Positions 8,521 to 16,246 of a stretch of DNA of 32,022 bases are shown here, in pieces. The position numbers and the translations under genes were made by a program. Position 1 is the first letter of the stretch. Each line of letters starts with the position of its first letter. The DNA comes from Oscillospiraceae bacterium (GTDB lineage Bacteria; Bacillota; Clostridia; Oscillospirales; CAG-272), in contig SVTN01000006.1 in the NCBI GenBank assembly GCA_015063765.1, positions 1 through 32,022 on the forward strand, read 5' to 3'. The notes under the pieces are model-generated. The model did not search any database, was not told the origin of the DNA, and saw nothing but the letters and a program-made list of their open reading frames with translations.

Positions 8521-10446
8521 ATGAAGACTGTGGAGAAGGAAACCGAACGCACGGAAGAGAAAAAGACATCCACGGAGCAAAAGACACCGCCGAAAAGAAC
8601 ACCCTTTAAAAGGGAAGACAAGACGGCGGGCTTCTGGAGAACGCTTTTCCCCTACATGAAGCCCTTTAGGAAAAACATCATCATCGCAACCGTTCTTTCG
8701 ATGATCACGGGTGCATGCGTTGCGCTTCAGCCGCTCGTTATCAAGTATGTCGTGGACTCGGGCATCTCGGGGCAGCCCTTTGTGTTGTTTGGCAAGGAGA
8801 TCCCCGTCGCCGATCCCGTCCTCTTTATTGCCATTCTTGCGGGTGCGTACGTTCTGATCTCGCTTGGACGTATCTTCACCTGGCGTTACGGCTACAAAAA
8901 CATCTTAAAGCTGCAAGAGGGTACGCTTTTTAATCTGCGAAGCAAATTTTTTGGACATGTTCAGCGAATGTGCATGCACTTCCGCGACAAAAACTCGTCG
9001 GGTGAGCTGTACAACTACATCATGGGCGCGCCCATGACCAACATCAAAAGCTTTCTTGCGGGCATCTTCCAGGGTGTGCCGTATCAGGCGGTATCGCTTG
9101 TCATTTCGGTGGTGCTTCTCATCAGCTATGAGCCCATTTTGACCCTCATCGTGGTTGCCGCCGCTTTCGTGATGGCGTTCTTCAACCGCCGCTCGCGCAA
9201 AAAGATCCGCGAGGTCAGCCGCAACTATCTCGATGCGGAAAAGGAAACCTCGCACTATGTGTCGGATGCGCTCCACGGCGGAGAAGCGACCAAGATGTAT
9301 GCCATTGAGGACGCATCCATCACCGCCTTTGACCAAAGGCTCAACACCCTGCGTATGACGGGCATCCGCGCCCCCTTCGTGAACATCGTGGAGGCGGCAA
9401 AGCCCGAAATGGTGCAGTACATCTGCACCGCGCTCGTCTATTTCGTGGGCGGCTATTTCTGCCTTTCGGAAAGGATCCAGGTGGGTGAGCTGTATCTCTT
9501 CATTTCCACCATGGGCACCATTTTCGGTGTCATTATCGCCTGGCTCAACCTCTTTTTCTCGCAGTCGACGGCGGCGGTCGCGCTTGAGCGCATCGATGCC
9601 ATCATCGCCGAGCACAGCACCACCCCCGAGGTGGCGGCGGACTCCCGTCGCTCGGTTGAGATCGAGAAGGAGTCGGCACAAAGACACGGCAAGCCCTGTA
9701 TCGCCTTCCACAACGTCGATTTTGCGTATGGCGATAAGAAGATTTTTGAAAACCTCTCCTGTGAATTGAAATATGGCGAGAGCTTGGCACTCGTCGGCGG
9801 CTCGGGCTCGGGCAAATCCACCTTCACCAAGCTTGTCATGCGCCTTTACGAGGTGAATGGCGGTGAGGTCCTGCTCCACGACCGAAACGTCAAGGACTAC
9901 GCGACGCACGACCTGCGCCTCTCCTTCGGCGTTGTGCCGCAGAACCCCTACATTTTTAACGGTACGGTGTGGGATAATATCCGTATCGTGCGCCCCGATG
10001 CCTCAAACTATGAGATCATCAAGGCAATGGAGGTCGCCCGTGTGCATGAGTTCGTCAACGACCTGCCGCACGGCTGGAGCACCGTGATCGGTGACGGCGC
10101 GCTCGGTCTTTCGGGCGGTCAGAAGCAAAGAGTCGCCATTGCGCGCGCCATCCTCAAAAACCCCGATATCTTTATCTTCGACGAGGCAACGAGCGCGCTG
10201 GATAACGTTTCGGAGCGTCTGATCCAAGAGGCGATGGAGGAGCTGATGCAGTCGCACACCGTCATTTTCGTGGCGCATAGACTTTCCACCATCCGCAACG
10301 TCAACCGCATCCTCGTTTTTGATCACGGTAAGATCGTCGAGGAAGGAAACTACGATACCCTTGCGGCATCGAACGGTGCGTTCCGTGAGCTGTTGGATGC
10401 GGCAGAGGGCAAGCTTGCTCGCCTTGAAAATCCCCCGAAATTCTAA
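8521..10446 (+). CDS. ABC transporter, fused permease/ATP-binding half-transporter
   Basis: TM domain then Walker A (ALVGGSGSGKSTFTKL), signature (LSGGQKQRVAIARAIL), Walker B (IFIFDEATSALD), H-loop (VIFVAHRLSTI). Confidence 0.95.
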   Translation: MKTVEKETERTEEKKTSTEQKTPPKRTPFKREDKTAGFWRTLFPYMKPFRKNIIIATVLSMITGACVALQPLVIKYVVDSGISGQPFVLFGKEIPVADPVLFIAILAGAYVLISLGRIFTWRYGYKNILKLQEGTLFNLRSKFFGHVQRMCMHFRDKNSSGELYNYIMGAPMTNIKSFLAGIFQGVPYQAVSLVISVVLLISYEPILTLIVVAAAFVMAFFNRRSRKKIREVSRNYLDAEKETSHYVSDALHGGEATKMYAIEDASITAFDQRLNTLRMTGIRAPFVNIVEAAKPEMVQYICTALVYFVGGYFCLSERIQVGELYLFISTMGTIFGVIIAWLNLFFSQSTAAVALERIDAIIAEHSTTPEVAADSRRSVEIEKESAQRHGKPCIAFHNVDFAYGDKKIFENLSCELKYGESLALVGGSGSGKSTFTKLVMRLYEVNGGEVLLHDRNVKDYATHDLRLSFGVVPQNPYIFNGTVWDNIRIVRPDASNYEIIKAMEVARVHEFVNDLPHGWSTVIGDGALGLSGGQKQRVAIARAILKNPDIFIFDEATSALDNVSERLIQEAMEELMQSHTVIFVAHRLSTIRNVNRILVFDHGKIVEEGNYDTLAASNGAFRELLDAAEGKLARLENPPKF

Positions 10447-10470
10447 CTAATGCAACGAAAGGTTTGCAAA

Positions 10471-11121
10471 ATGACGAAAATTTGCATCTTTGACCTGGAC
10501 GGAACACTGCTTGACACCCTCGATAACATCGGCGGCAACATGAACCGCACGCTCGCCGACTTTGACCTTGCCCCCTTTGCGCGGGAGGATTACCGCTATT
10601 TCGTGGGCAACGGATCGCGCCGCCTTACGGAGTGCGCGCTTGAGGCACGCGGCAAGCTGACGCCTGATTTTTTTGAGGAATTTTATCCCCACTTTATGAC
10701 CTATTACGCGGCATCGCCCGATGAGGGCGTGCGTGTTTACGACGGCATCCCCGCGCTTCTCTCTGCCTTGAAGGAAAGAGGGGTTCGCGTTGCCGTTTGC
10801 ACCAATAAGCCGAATGCGGCGGCACAGGGCTCGATCGCACGCTTCTTTCCCGGCGGCACCTTTGACGACATCATTGGTGCTGTTGACGGTATGCCGCTGA
10901 AGCCCTCGCCCCACGGTGTCTTGACCCTGCTTGAAAAATACGGCTTTTCCCCCGACGAAGCCGCCTTTATCGGCGATAGTGACGTCGATATGATGACTGC
11001 AAAGGCGGCTTCTACGCGCGGCTTCGGTGCGCTTTGGGGCTTCCGTACCGCCGAGGAGCTTGCGGCGGCAGGGGCGACGGCACTTCTTTCGTATCCTACA
11101 GACCTATTAAATCATATTTAA
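10471..11121 (+). CDS. HAD-family phosphatase (phosphoglycolate phosphatase-like)
   Basis: KICIFDLDGTLLDTLDNIGG (DxDGT), VCTNKP, KPSPHGV, FIGDSDVDMMTA. Likely start at ATG 10471 rather than 10450. Confidence 0.85.
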   Translation: MTKICIFDLDGTLLDTLDNIGGNMNRTLADFDLAPFAREDYRYFVGNGSRRLTECALEARGKLTPDFFEEFYPHFMTYYAASPDEGVRVYDGIPALLSALKERGVRVAVCTNKPNAAAQGSIARFFPGGTFDDIIGAVDGMPLKPSPHGVLTLLEKYGFSPDEAAFIGDSDVDMMTAKAASTRGFGALWGFRTAEELAAAGATALLSYPTDLLNHI

Positions 11122-11139
11122 CCACGGAGGATTTTTACT

Positions 11140-11769
11140 ATGCAAAACGCTGCAACCTATCGCGCCCGCGCAAGAGAACAGATGGGAGGAAACATCTTCG
11201 CCAACAACTGGCTGATGGCGCTCGTCATTTGTCTTCTTTGCTCGCTGGTCCTGTCTGCCGCATCGGTGGTGCTGTTTGTGGGTTCCTTTTTGATCGAGGG
11301 CATCTGTCTTTACGGTATGGCACACGCCTTTTTGTCGGTGGTGCGCGGAAAAAGAGATACCTACGAGGTGCGTGACCTCACGGTGGGCTTTGACAGCCTT
11401 GGCGATCTTTTGATCCTTTCCCTGATCAAAAACATCTTCCTCTTCCTTTGGATGCTCGTCCCCGTTGTCGGCTTTATCAAGTATTACGCTTATGCCATGA
11501 CCTATTATGTCAAGTACGACCATCCCGAGTACGATTGGCGCACCGCCATCACTGAGAGCCGCCGTATGATGAACGGCCACAAGTGGCAGCTGTTTTGCCT
11601 AGAGCTGTCCTTTATCGGTTGGATGATCGTCGGCGCGCTTTGCCTTGGTGTCGGTACCCTTTGGGTCATGCCTTATATGCGCGTTGCCGAAGCCAACTTC
11701 TACGAGGACCTCAAGAAGCTTGAGGAGCCCGAGGTCGAGATCCCGCACGTCGAAGAAACCGCGGCATAA
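11140..11769 (+). CDS. DUF975-family integral membrane protein
   Basis: Several TM segments; YYAYAMTYYVKYDHPEYDWRTAITESRRMMNGHKWQLFCLELSFIGW resembles the DUF975 core. Confidence 0.75.
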   Translation: MQNAATYRARAREQMGGNIFANNWLMALVICLLCSLVLSAASVVLFVGSFLIEGICLYGMAHAFLSVVRGKRDTYEVRDLTVGFDSLGDLLILSLIKNIFLFLWMLVPVVGFIKYYAYAMTYYVKYDHPEYDWRTAITESRRMMNGHKWQLFCLELSFIGWMIVGALCLGVGTLWVMPYMRVAEANFYEDLKKLEEPEVEIPHVEETAA

Positions 11770-11772
11770 ATA

Positions 11773-11802
11773 AAAAACCACGGCGAGAGCCGTGGTTTTC
11801 CT
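11773..11802 (+). terminator. Rho-independent terminator
   Basis: aaaaccacggc-gaga-gccgtggtttt followed by a T-rich stretch. Confidence 0.85.
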
Positions 11803-11836
11803 TTTGAAATAACCCTTCCATCAAAATCGGGAAGGG

Positions 11837-12052
11837 TTACTTTTTATTATAATCAGTCGAAAGACCTAAGATATAATCTGCGCTGACATTGTAATATTTG
11901 CATAGCGTTATCAAATGATGAATGGGCATTTCATTCGCCCCGCGCTCGTATCTTGCATACATCGTTTGTGATGTGCCAAGGACATCGGCTATTTGTTGCT
12001 GTGTTTTGTCATGATCCTCGCGCAAATCTCGAATGCGTTTGATGTATGTCAA
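11837..12052 (-). CDS. XRE-family helix-turn-helix transcriptional regulator
   Basis: TYIKRIRDLREDHDKTQQQIADVLGTSQTMYARYERGANEMPIHHLITLCKYYNVSADYILGLS. Likely TTG start at 12052 with GAGGTG just upstream; upstream extension in the track overlaps the promoter region. Confidence 0.9.
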   Translation of the reverse strand: MTYIKRIRDLREDHDKTQQQIADVLGTSQTMYARYERGANEMPIHHLITLCKYYNVSADYILGLSTDYNKK

Positions 12053-12076
12053 ATTTATCACCTCTGCTTTGATCTT

Positions 12077-12085
12077 ATTATAACA
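12077..12085 (-). promoter_or_regulatory. Extended -10 element (TGTTATAAT on minus strand) for the XRE regulator
   Basis: Minus strand reads cttgTTATAATaagatc; no good -35, consistent with an extended -10 promoter. Confidence 0.5.
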
Positions 12086-12121
12086 AGTAAAAATCTTTAC
12101 TATTGACATTAGTAAAGATTT
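12086..12121. promoter_or_regulatory. Putative operator: 12-bp perfect inverted repeat (31 bp overall) plus a third half-site
   Basis: aaatctttacta-ttgacat-tagtaaagattt at 12091-12121; an additional AGTAAA half-site at 12086-12091 facing TTTACT at 12096-12101. Confidence 0.75.
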
Positions 12122-12131
12122 GTGTTATAAT
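12103..12131 (+). promoter_or_regulatory. SigA promoter for the lipoprotein operon
   Basis: TTGACA-17 nt-TATAAT with extended -10 (TGTTATAAT). Confidence 0.88.
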
Positions 12132-12390
12132 GAGATATCATTCGACATCAAAGGAGGAAAAAACAAAAGATTTGCTTCCTTAGTCTTTGCTTTTGCGTTG
12201 CCGGTAGTTTGTTTCGTAACTCTATCTGTTCAGAGCGCAGGAAGCATGGCAGGTGCGGGAAACGGAGAAAACAAAAAACAGAAACGGCGGAGGAATTCGC
12301 GGAGCTGTTGTCAAAGACGGGCGGAAAAGTTTTTTCCTTCGTACAAGGCGATGCTTGCTTTCGTTCCGCGATCAAGAAAAAAGGAGAAAA

Positions 12391-13170
12391 ATGATGTTAA
12401 AAAGAATTACTGCGCTTTTTATGCTGCTTGCACTTTGCCTTGGTATTTCGAGCTGTGCAACGGCAGGCATTCAATTCACCCTTTCAAAGGATGGTACGTA
12501 TTATATTGCTTCGGGCTATGAGTCCGGCACAGAGCTGACGAAGTTGAATATCCCCGCGGAATATAAGGGCCTGCCCGTGAAAGGGCTTTCCAATCAAATG
12601 GATCACCGTCAGGTCGTCGAGGGGACTACCGCGATTTCCCTTCCTGAAGGGCTTATTTGCCTTGATGCAAACTTTTGGGCAACCGCATATTATGCCGACG
12701 AAGGCAACTGGGAAACGGTAACGGAGGATGGGGTAACCTATCGGGCACTGTATCTTAACAGCTATCTTCTTAGTGTCGAGATCGTGTCGGGTAAAAAGAC
12801 GGATGGCTTCAACTCCTTCACCGTCAAGGATGGGACGAAGGGAATTGCAAGTCTGGCGTTTGCCGACGACAGCTCTGTGGCATACCGCTTGACCATTCCC
12901 TCTTCGGTTGATTTTTTGGGCTCCTCGGTCGCGGTTAATAAGACGGAGGTTGAGAAGAGGTGCAATCTTTTTGGAAGCTCAAGCAATCACAAGCGCATTA
13001 CCTTTGGCGGAACCGCGGAGGAATGGAAAGAACTCACCGTAGATTTGGAAGACCAGGTCGGCGAAATGACATTCTATGAGGATCCGGCGTACGATGCGAG
13101 AGACATTCTCGCAACCGGGTACGGCATCTGGATCGTAAACTGCACGGACGGCACGTGCGTATATGACTGA
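12391..13170 (+). CDS. Lipoprotein, divergent BspA/LRR_5-like
   Basis: Signal peptide and lipobox MLKRITALFMLLALCLGISSC; AAGGAG Shine-Dalgarno before ATG 12391; C-terminal FGGTAEEWKELT...VNCTDGTC resembles the tail of BspA-like LRR proteins. Confidence 0.7.
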   Translation: MMLKRITALFMLLALCLGISSCATAGIQFTLSKDGTYYIASGYESGTELTKLNIPAEYKGLPVKGLSNQMDHRQVVEGTTAISLPEGLICLDANFWATAYYADEGNWETVTEDGVTYRALYLNSYLLSVEIVSGKKTDGFNSFTVKDGTKGIASLAFADDSSVAYRLTIPSSVDFLGSSVAVNKTEVEKRCNLFGSSSNHKRITFGGTAEEWKELTVDLEDQVGEMTFYEDPAYDARDILATGYGIWIVNCTDGTCVYD

Positions 13171-13193
13171 TTTTAACATAAGGGGAATATGAA

Positions 13194-14015
13194 ATGAGAA
13201 AAATTGCTTTTTTGCTTAGTTGCATTATGTTGTTCGGTTGCTTCTTTTTGTTGACCTCTTGCGGAGACGAATCCGGTCTGCTTTTTGCGGAGTATGTCGA
13301 GGAGGGGAAGGTGGTTGGCTATTCGGTTACGGGACGCGGCGAGTCCACCGCAACAGATCTTGTTGTTCCCGAAACGTATAAGGGAAGGCCTGTCATGGCA
13401 ATCGGCGATTCGGCGTTTTTGGAATGCGAAGCGCTCACATCCGTAACGCTTCCGGATAGCATCGTTTCCGTTGGCAACACTGCTTTCAAGAATTGTACGG
13501 CACTGAAGCGCATCAATACACCCGCATCCTTGAAAACCATTGGTATAGAGGCGTTTTTTGGATGCGAGGCACTTGAAGCCTTTGATATACCCGACGCTAC
13601 CATCAAAAGCATTGGTGCGGATGCCTTTGGGGGAACGGCTTGTATTACAACCGACGAAGCTACCAAAACACAGTATGTTGATGGGTGGGCAGTCAGAATT
13701 GTAGATGCACAAAGCCTCTCTTGGAGCGATGTTGTTTATTTGCGCGATGATACGGTCGGTGTCGCAGACGGTCTTGCTGCCACGGGGTACGATATGAAAA
13801 ATATTTTCTTTGAAAAGGTCGTTGTGCCCAAATCCGTTAAGCGCCTGCTGATGAACAAGGCGTTTAATTACAAGGGTATTGAATACGCCGGAACGATGGA
13901 AGAATTTAAAGAGATCGCTCCCAATTTGGGATATACAATCGTTACTTGGTCGTCTACTGTAACCTGCACGGACGGAGAGATTCGTTTTTCGAGCATGACG
14001 GCATACCCATACTAA
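13194..14015 (+). CDS. Lipoprotein with BspA-type leucine-rich repeats (LRR_5)
   Basis: Lipobox FFLLTSC; repeats such as VMAIGDSAFLECEALTSVTLPDSIVSVGNTAFKNCTALKRINTPASLKTIGIEAFFGCEALEAFDIP. Confidence 0.85.
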   Translation: MRKIAFLLSCIMLFGCFFLLTSCGDESGLLFAEYVEEGKVVGYSVTGRGESTATDLVVPETYKGRPVMAIGDSAFLECEALTSVTLPDSIVSVGNTAFKNCTALKRINTPASLKTIGIEAFFGCEALEAFDIPDATIKSIGADAFGGTACITTDEATKTQYVDGWAVRIVDAQSLSWSDVVYLRDDTVGVADGLAATGYDMKNIFFEKVVVPKSVKRLLMNKAFNYKGIEYAGTMEEFKEIAPNLGYTIVTWSSTVTCTDGEIRFSSMTAYPY

Positions 14016-14039
14016 ACGCAGAGTACTATTAGATAGAAA

Positions 14040-14066
14040 AAGGGCTTTCGCATTGCGAAAGCCCTT
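14040..14066. terminator. Bidirectional terminator hairpin between convergent genes
   Basis: aagggctttcgc-att-gcgaaagccctt. Confidence 0.8.
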
Positions 14067-14079
14067 CTTCGTTAAGTGA

Positions 14080-15156
14080 TTATTTTTTTAAGCAATTCTT
14101 GACGATCTCGTGCAGCTCGGGAAGCAGCTTTTCGATCTCCTTAGCCTGCTTGATCTGGTTGCGGGCGCGGTCGAGGTTGTGACGGGGACGGTGAGTGCGG
14201 AAGTAGACGTCGCCGTTCAGGTCGTCGGTGAGGAAGCGCATGCCGCATTCCAGCGTCAAAAGAAGCGCGCTTTCGGGGAGAAGGTCGATCTCCTCCTCGG
14301 TGATGGCGTCGCCCGTCGCTTCGAGGTAGCCCTTGGTGAAGGCGGCGAACTTTGCGGTATCAAAGCCGACAAGCGAGAGGTCGGTTTCGTCCTCTGCGGC
14401 GGTAGCCGCACCCGTGCGGAGCGCGTCGCCAAAGTCGTAAAGACGGGAGCCGGGCATAACGGTATCGAGGTCGATGACCGCGAGGGGGTGTCCGTCCTCG
14501 GCATCAAAGAGGATGTTGTTGATCTTGGTATCGTTGTGGGTCACGGCGAGGGGAAGTCTGCCGTCAGCAAGACGCTCGGTTACCGTGCCGTAGAAGATGG
14601 CGTATTCCTTGAAAAATTCGATCTCTGCCACATCCTCGGCGGCTCTTCCTGCCGTATCCTTTTCGATGGCGGCGAGAAGATCCTCGTAGCGCGAGGGGGT
14701 GTCGTGGAAGTGGGGAATGACCTCGGAGAGGGTTTCGGCAGGGTAGTCGGCGAGATGGCGGCCGAACTCACCGAAGGCAAGACCTGCGAGGCGGAGCGTT
14801 TCGGGGGTCACCATATCGAAGCACTGCGAGTCCTCAATAAAGAGATACGCTCTGTAGAACTTGCCGTCAAAGGTCTTGTACATGGCGCCGTCCTTGGCGG
14901 GAACGACGGTGAGGGTGTAGCGGTCGGGATCCTTGCCGTTTGCCTTCAGCTTCTTGCCGAGGTGCTGGGTCACGCCGACGATGTTTTCCATCATGGCGAC
15001 GGGGTCCTTGAAAATGTTTGTGTTGATCTCCTGCACGATGAGGCGGGGATAGGTTTCGGTAACGTAGGTCTTGTTGATATGACCGTTGCCGTACAGCTCA
15101 GGGATGATCTTAATGCCATATGCCTCTTCAACGAGGGCGAGAGTATTGTTTTCCAT
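14080..15156 (-). CDS. APH-family kinase resembling N-acetylhexosamine 1-kinase (NahK)
   Basis: GNGHINKTYVTE, RLIVQEINTNIFKDPVAMMENI, LAVTHNDTKINNILFD, LAVIDLDTVMPGSRLYDFGDALRTGA. Confidence 0.8.
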   Translation of the reverse strand: MENNTLALVEEAYGIKIIPELYGNGHINKTYVTETYPRLIVQEINTNIFKDPVAMMENIVGVTQHLGKKLKANGKDPDRYTLTVVPAKDGAMYKTFDGKFYRAYLFIEDSQCFDMVTPETLRLAGLAFGEFGRHLADYPAETLSEVIPHFHDTPSRYEDLLAAIEKDTAGRAAEDVAEIEFFKEYAIFYGTVTERLADGRLPLAVTHNDTKINNILFDAEDGHPLAVIDLDTVMPGSRLYDFGDALRTGAATAAEDETDLSLVGFDTAKFAAFTKGYLEATGDAITEEEIDLLPESALLLTLECGMRFLTDDLNGDVYFRTHRPRHNLDRARNQIKQAKEIEKLLPELHEIVKNCLKK

Positions 15157-15309
15157 GGATGCTCTTCCTTTTGCTTTTTGTTTGCGGCGAAAGCCACATC
15201 TCTTTTATTATACAACAGTTTCCAAAAAAAAGAAAGGGGGAAAAGGGGTATTTTTTCAAAAAAGAGGGAAAAATACATAAAAAAACAAAAGAAGGGAAGG
15301 AAAAGGGCA

Positions 15310-15759
15310 ATGCAACGGTTTGACAAGGAGAAATATGCGGCGTACGCGAACAAAAGAGCGGGGCGCTCCCCCGTTTTGAAAAATCTTTTGTTTGCCTTTT
15401 TGATCGGGGGCGGCATTTGCCTTCTCGGCGAAGCGCTCTTTTCGCTTTACGTGTATTTGGGGCTTGCGGAAAAAACGGCAGGTGTTACGGTCACAGTCAG
15501 CCTGATCTTCCTCTCGGCACTCTTTACCCTCCTCGGCGTCTTTGACCGTATCGCCCGTGTGGCGGGCGCGGGGACCCTTCTCCCCGTGACGGGCTTTGCA
15601 AACGCCGTCGTTTCCCCCGCGATGGACAATAAAAGCGAGGGCTTCGTCATGGGCGTCGGGGCAAAAATGTTTATCGTTGCAGGCCCTGTGCTTGTGTATG
15701 GCACGGCGGCAGGGGTTTTGCTGGGTGTGGCGCTCTACGTGGTCGGATTGTTTCAATAA
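15310..15759 (+). CDS. spoVAC: Stage V sporulation protein AC (SpoVAC) family membrane protein
   Basis: LLFAFLIGGGICLLGEALF ... ALFTLLGVFDRIARVAGAGTLLPVTGFANAVVSPAMDNKSEGFVMGVGAKMFIVAGPVLVYGTAAGVLLG is SpoVAC-like. Start ATG 15310; the longer track ORF reads antisense through the NahK-like gene. Confidence 0.9.
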   Translation: MQRFDKEKYAAYANKRAGRSPVLKNLLFAFLIGGGICLLGEALFSLYVYLGLAEKTAGVTVTVSLIFLSALFTLLGVFDRIARVAGAGTLLPVTGFANAVVSPAMDNKSEGFVMGVGAKMFIVAGPVLVYGTAAGVLLGVALYVVGLFQ

Positions 15760-15773
15760 AGGTGCTGTCTCGG

Positions 15774-15863
15774 CAAGAATAGAGAAAAAGGAACGTGGTT
15801 TTCGTTTGGAAACCAAGTTCCTTTCGCTTTTTGAAAAAAAGCGGCTTCGCATCTCTATTCTTG
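15774..15863. other. Structured non-coding element with potential three-way junction
   Basis: Outer perfect 12-bp inverted repeat caagaatagaga (15774-15785)/tctctattcttg (15852-15863) enclosing a 17-position stem-loop (15787-15824, one mismatch) and an 8-bp stem-loop (15825-15843). Confidence 0.7.
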
Positions 15864-15918
15864 TGTTTTTAGCAAAGGGGCTTGTCAGATTTAGAACAGA
15901 ATTTTTCGTTCTCCGAGC

Positions 15919-16028
15919 GTAAACGAGAAAAAACAATTGATAATTGTTTTTTCGAAGTGCTTAACTGAAATAAGAAGAAATGAAGTGAGGCTATGCCGAA
16001 CGCACATTTCGACTGTATTTCAGGAAGT
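15919..16028. repeat. 110-bp direct repeat, copy 1 (contains two hairpins)
   Basis: gtaaacgagaaaaaacaattgataattgttttttcgaagtgcttaactgaaataagaag...tatttcaggaag; matches 16069-16178 at 99/110 positions by hand alignment, no gaps. Confidence 0.9.
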
Positions 16029-16068
16029 AAAGGCGTATATATATACGTCGAGCGAGGAAACGGAAAAG

Positions 16069-16178
16069 GTAAGCGAGAAAAAACAATTGATAATTGTTTT
16101 TTCGAAGTGCTTAACTAAAACAAGAAGAAATGAAGCGAGGCTGTGCCGAGTGCGCATTTCGACTATGTTTTAGGAAGC
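16069..16178. repeat. 110-bp direct repeat, copy 2 (contains two hairpins)
   Basis: Offset of exactly 150 bp from copy 1; 11 substitutions, no indels. Confidence 0.9.
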
Positions 16179-16246
16179 GCAACAAAAATTGATTATAACG
16201 GAGAAAACCGTAGGTTTTCAACCTTGAAATTCAAAGGCGCAAAAGT

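Noticed and set aside
14110-15309. N-terminal 400 aa of the 549-aa plus-strand ORF ending in SpoVAC
   Set aside because: This part is the antisense of the NahK-like gene; SpoVAC homology begins at ATG 15310.
15216-15309. Purine-rich A/G run upstream of spoVAC as a special regulatory element
   Set aside because: Could simply be an A-rich leader with SD; I could not fit a convincing sigma-F/G promoter with correct spacing.
15919-16178. CRISPR array interpretation of the direct repeats
   Set aside because: Only two units, 110 bp long with a 40-bp spacer and internal hairpins; no cas genes in the window.
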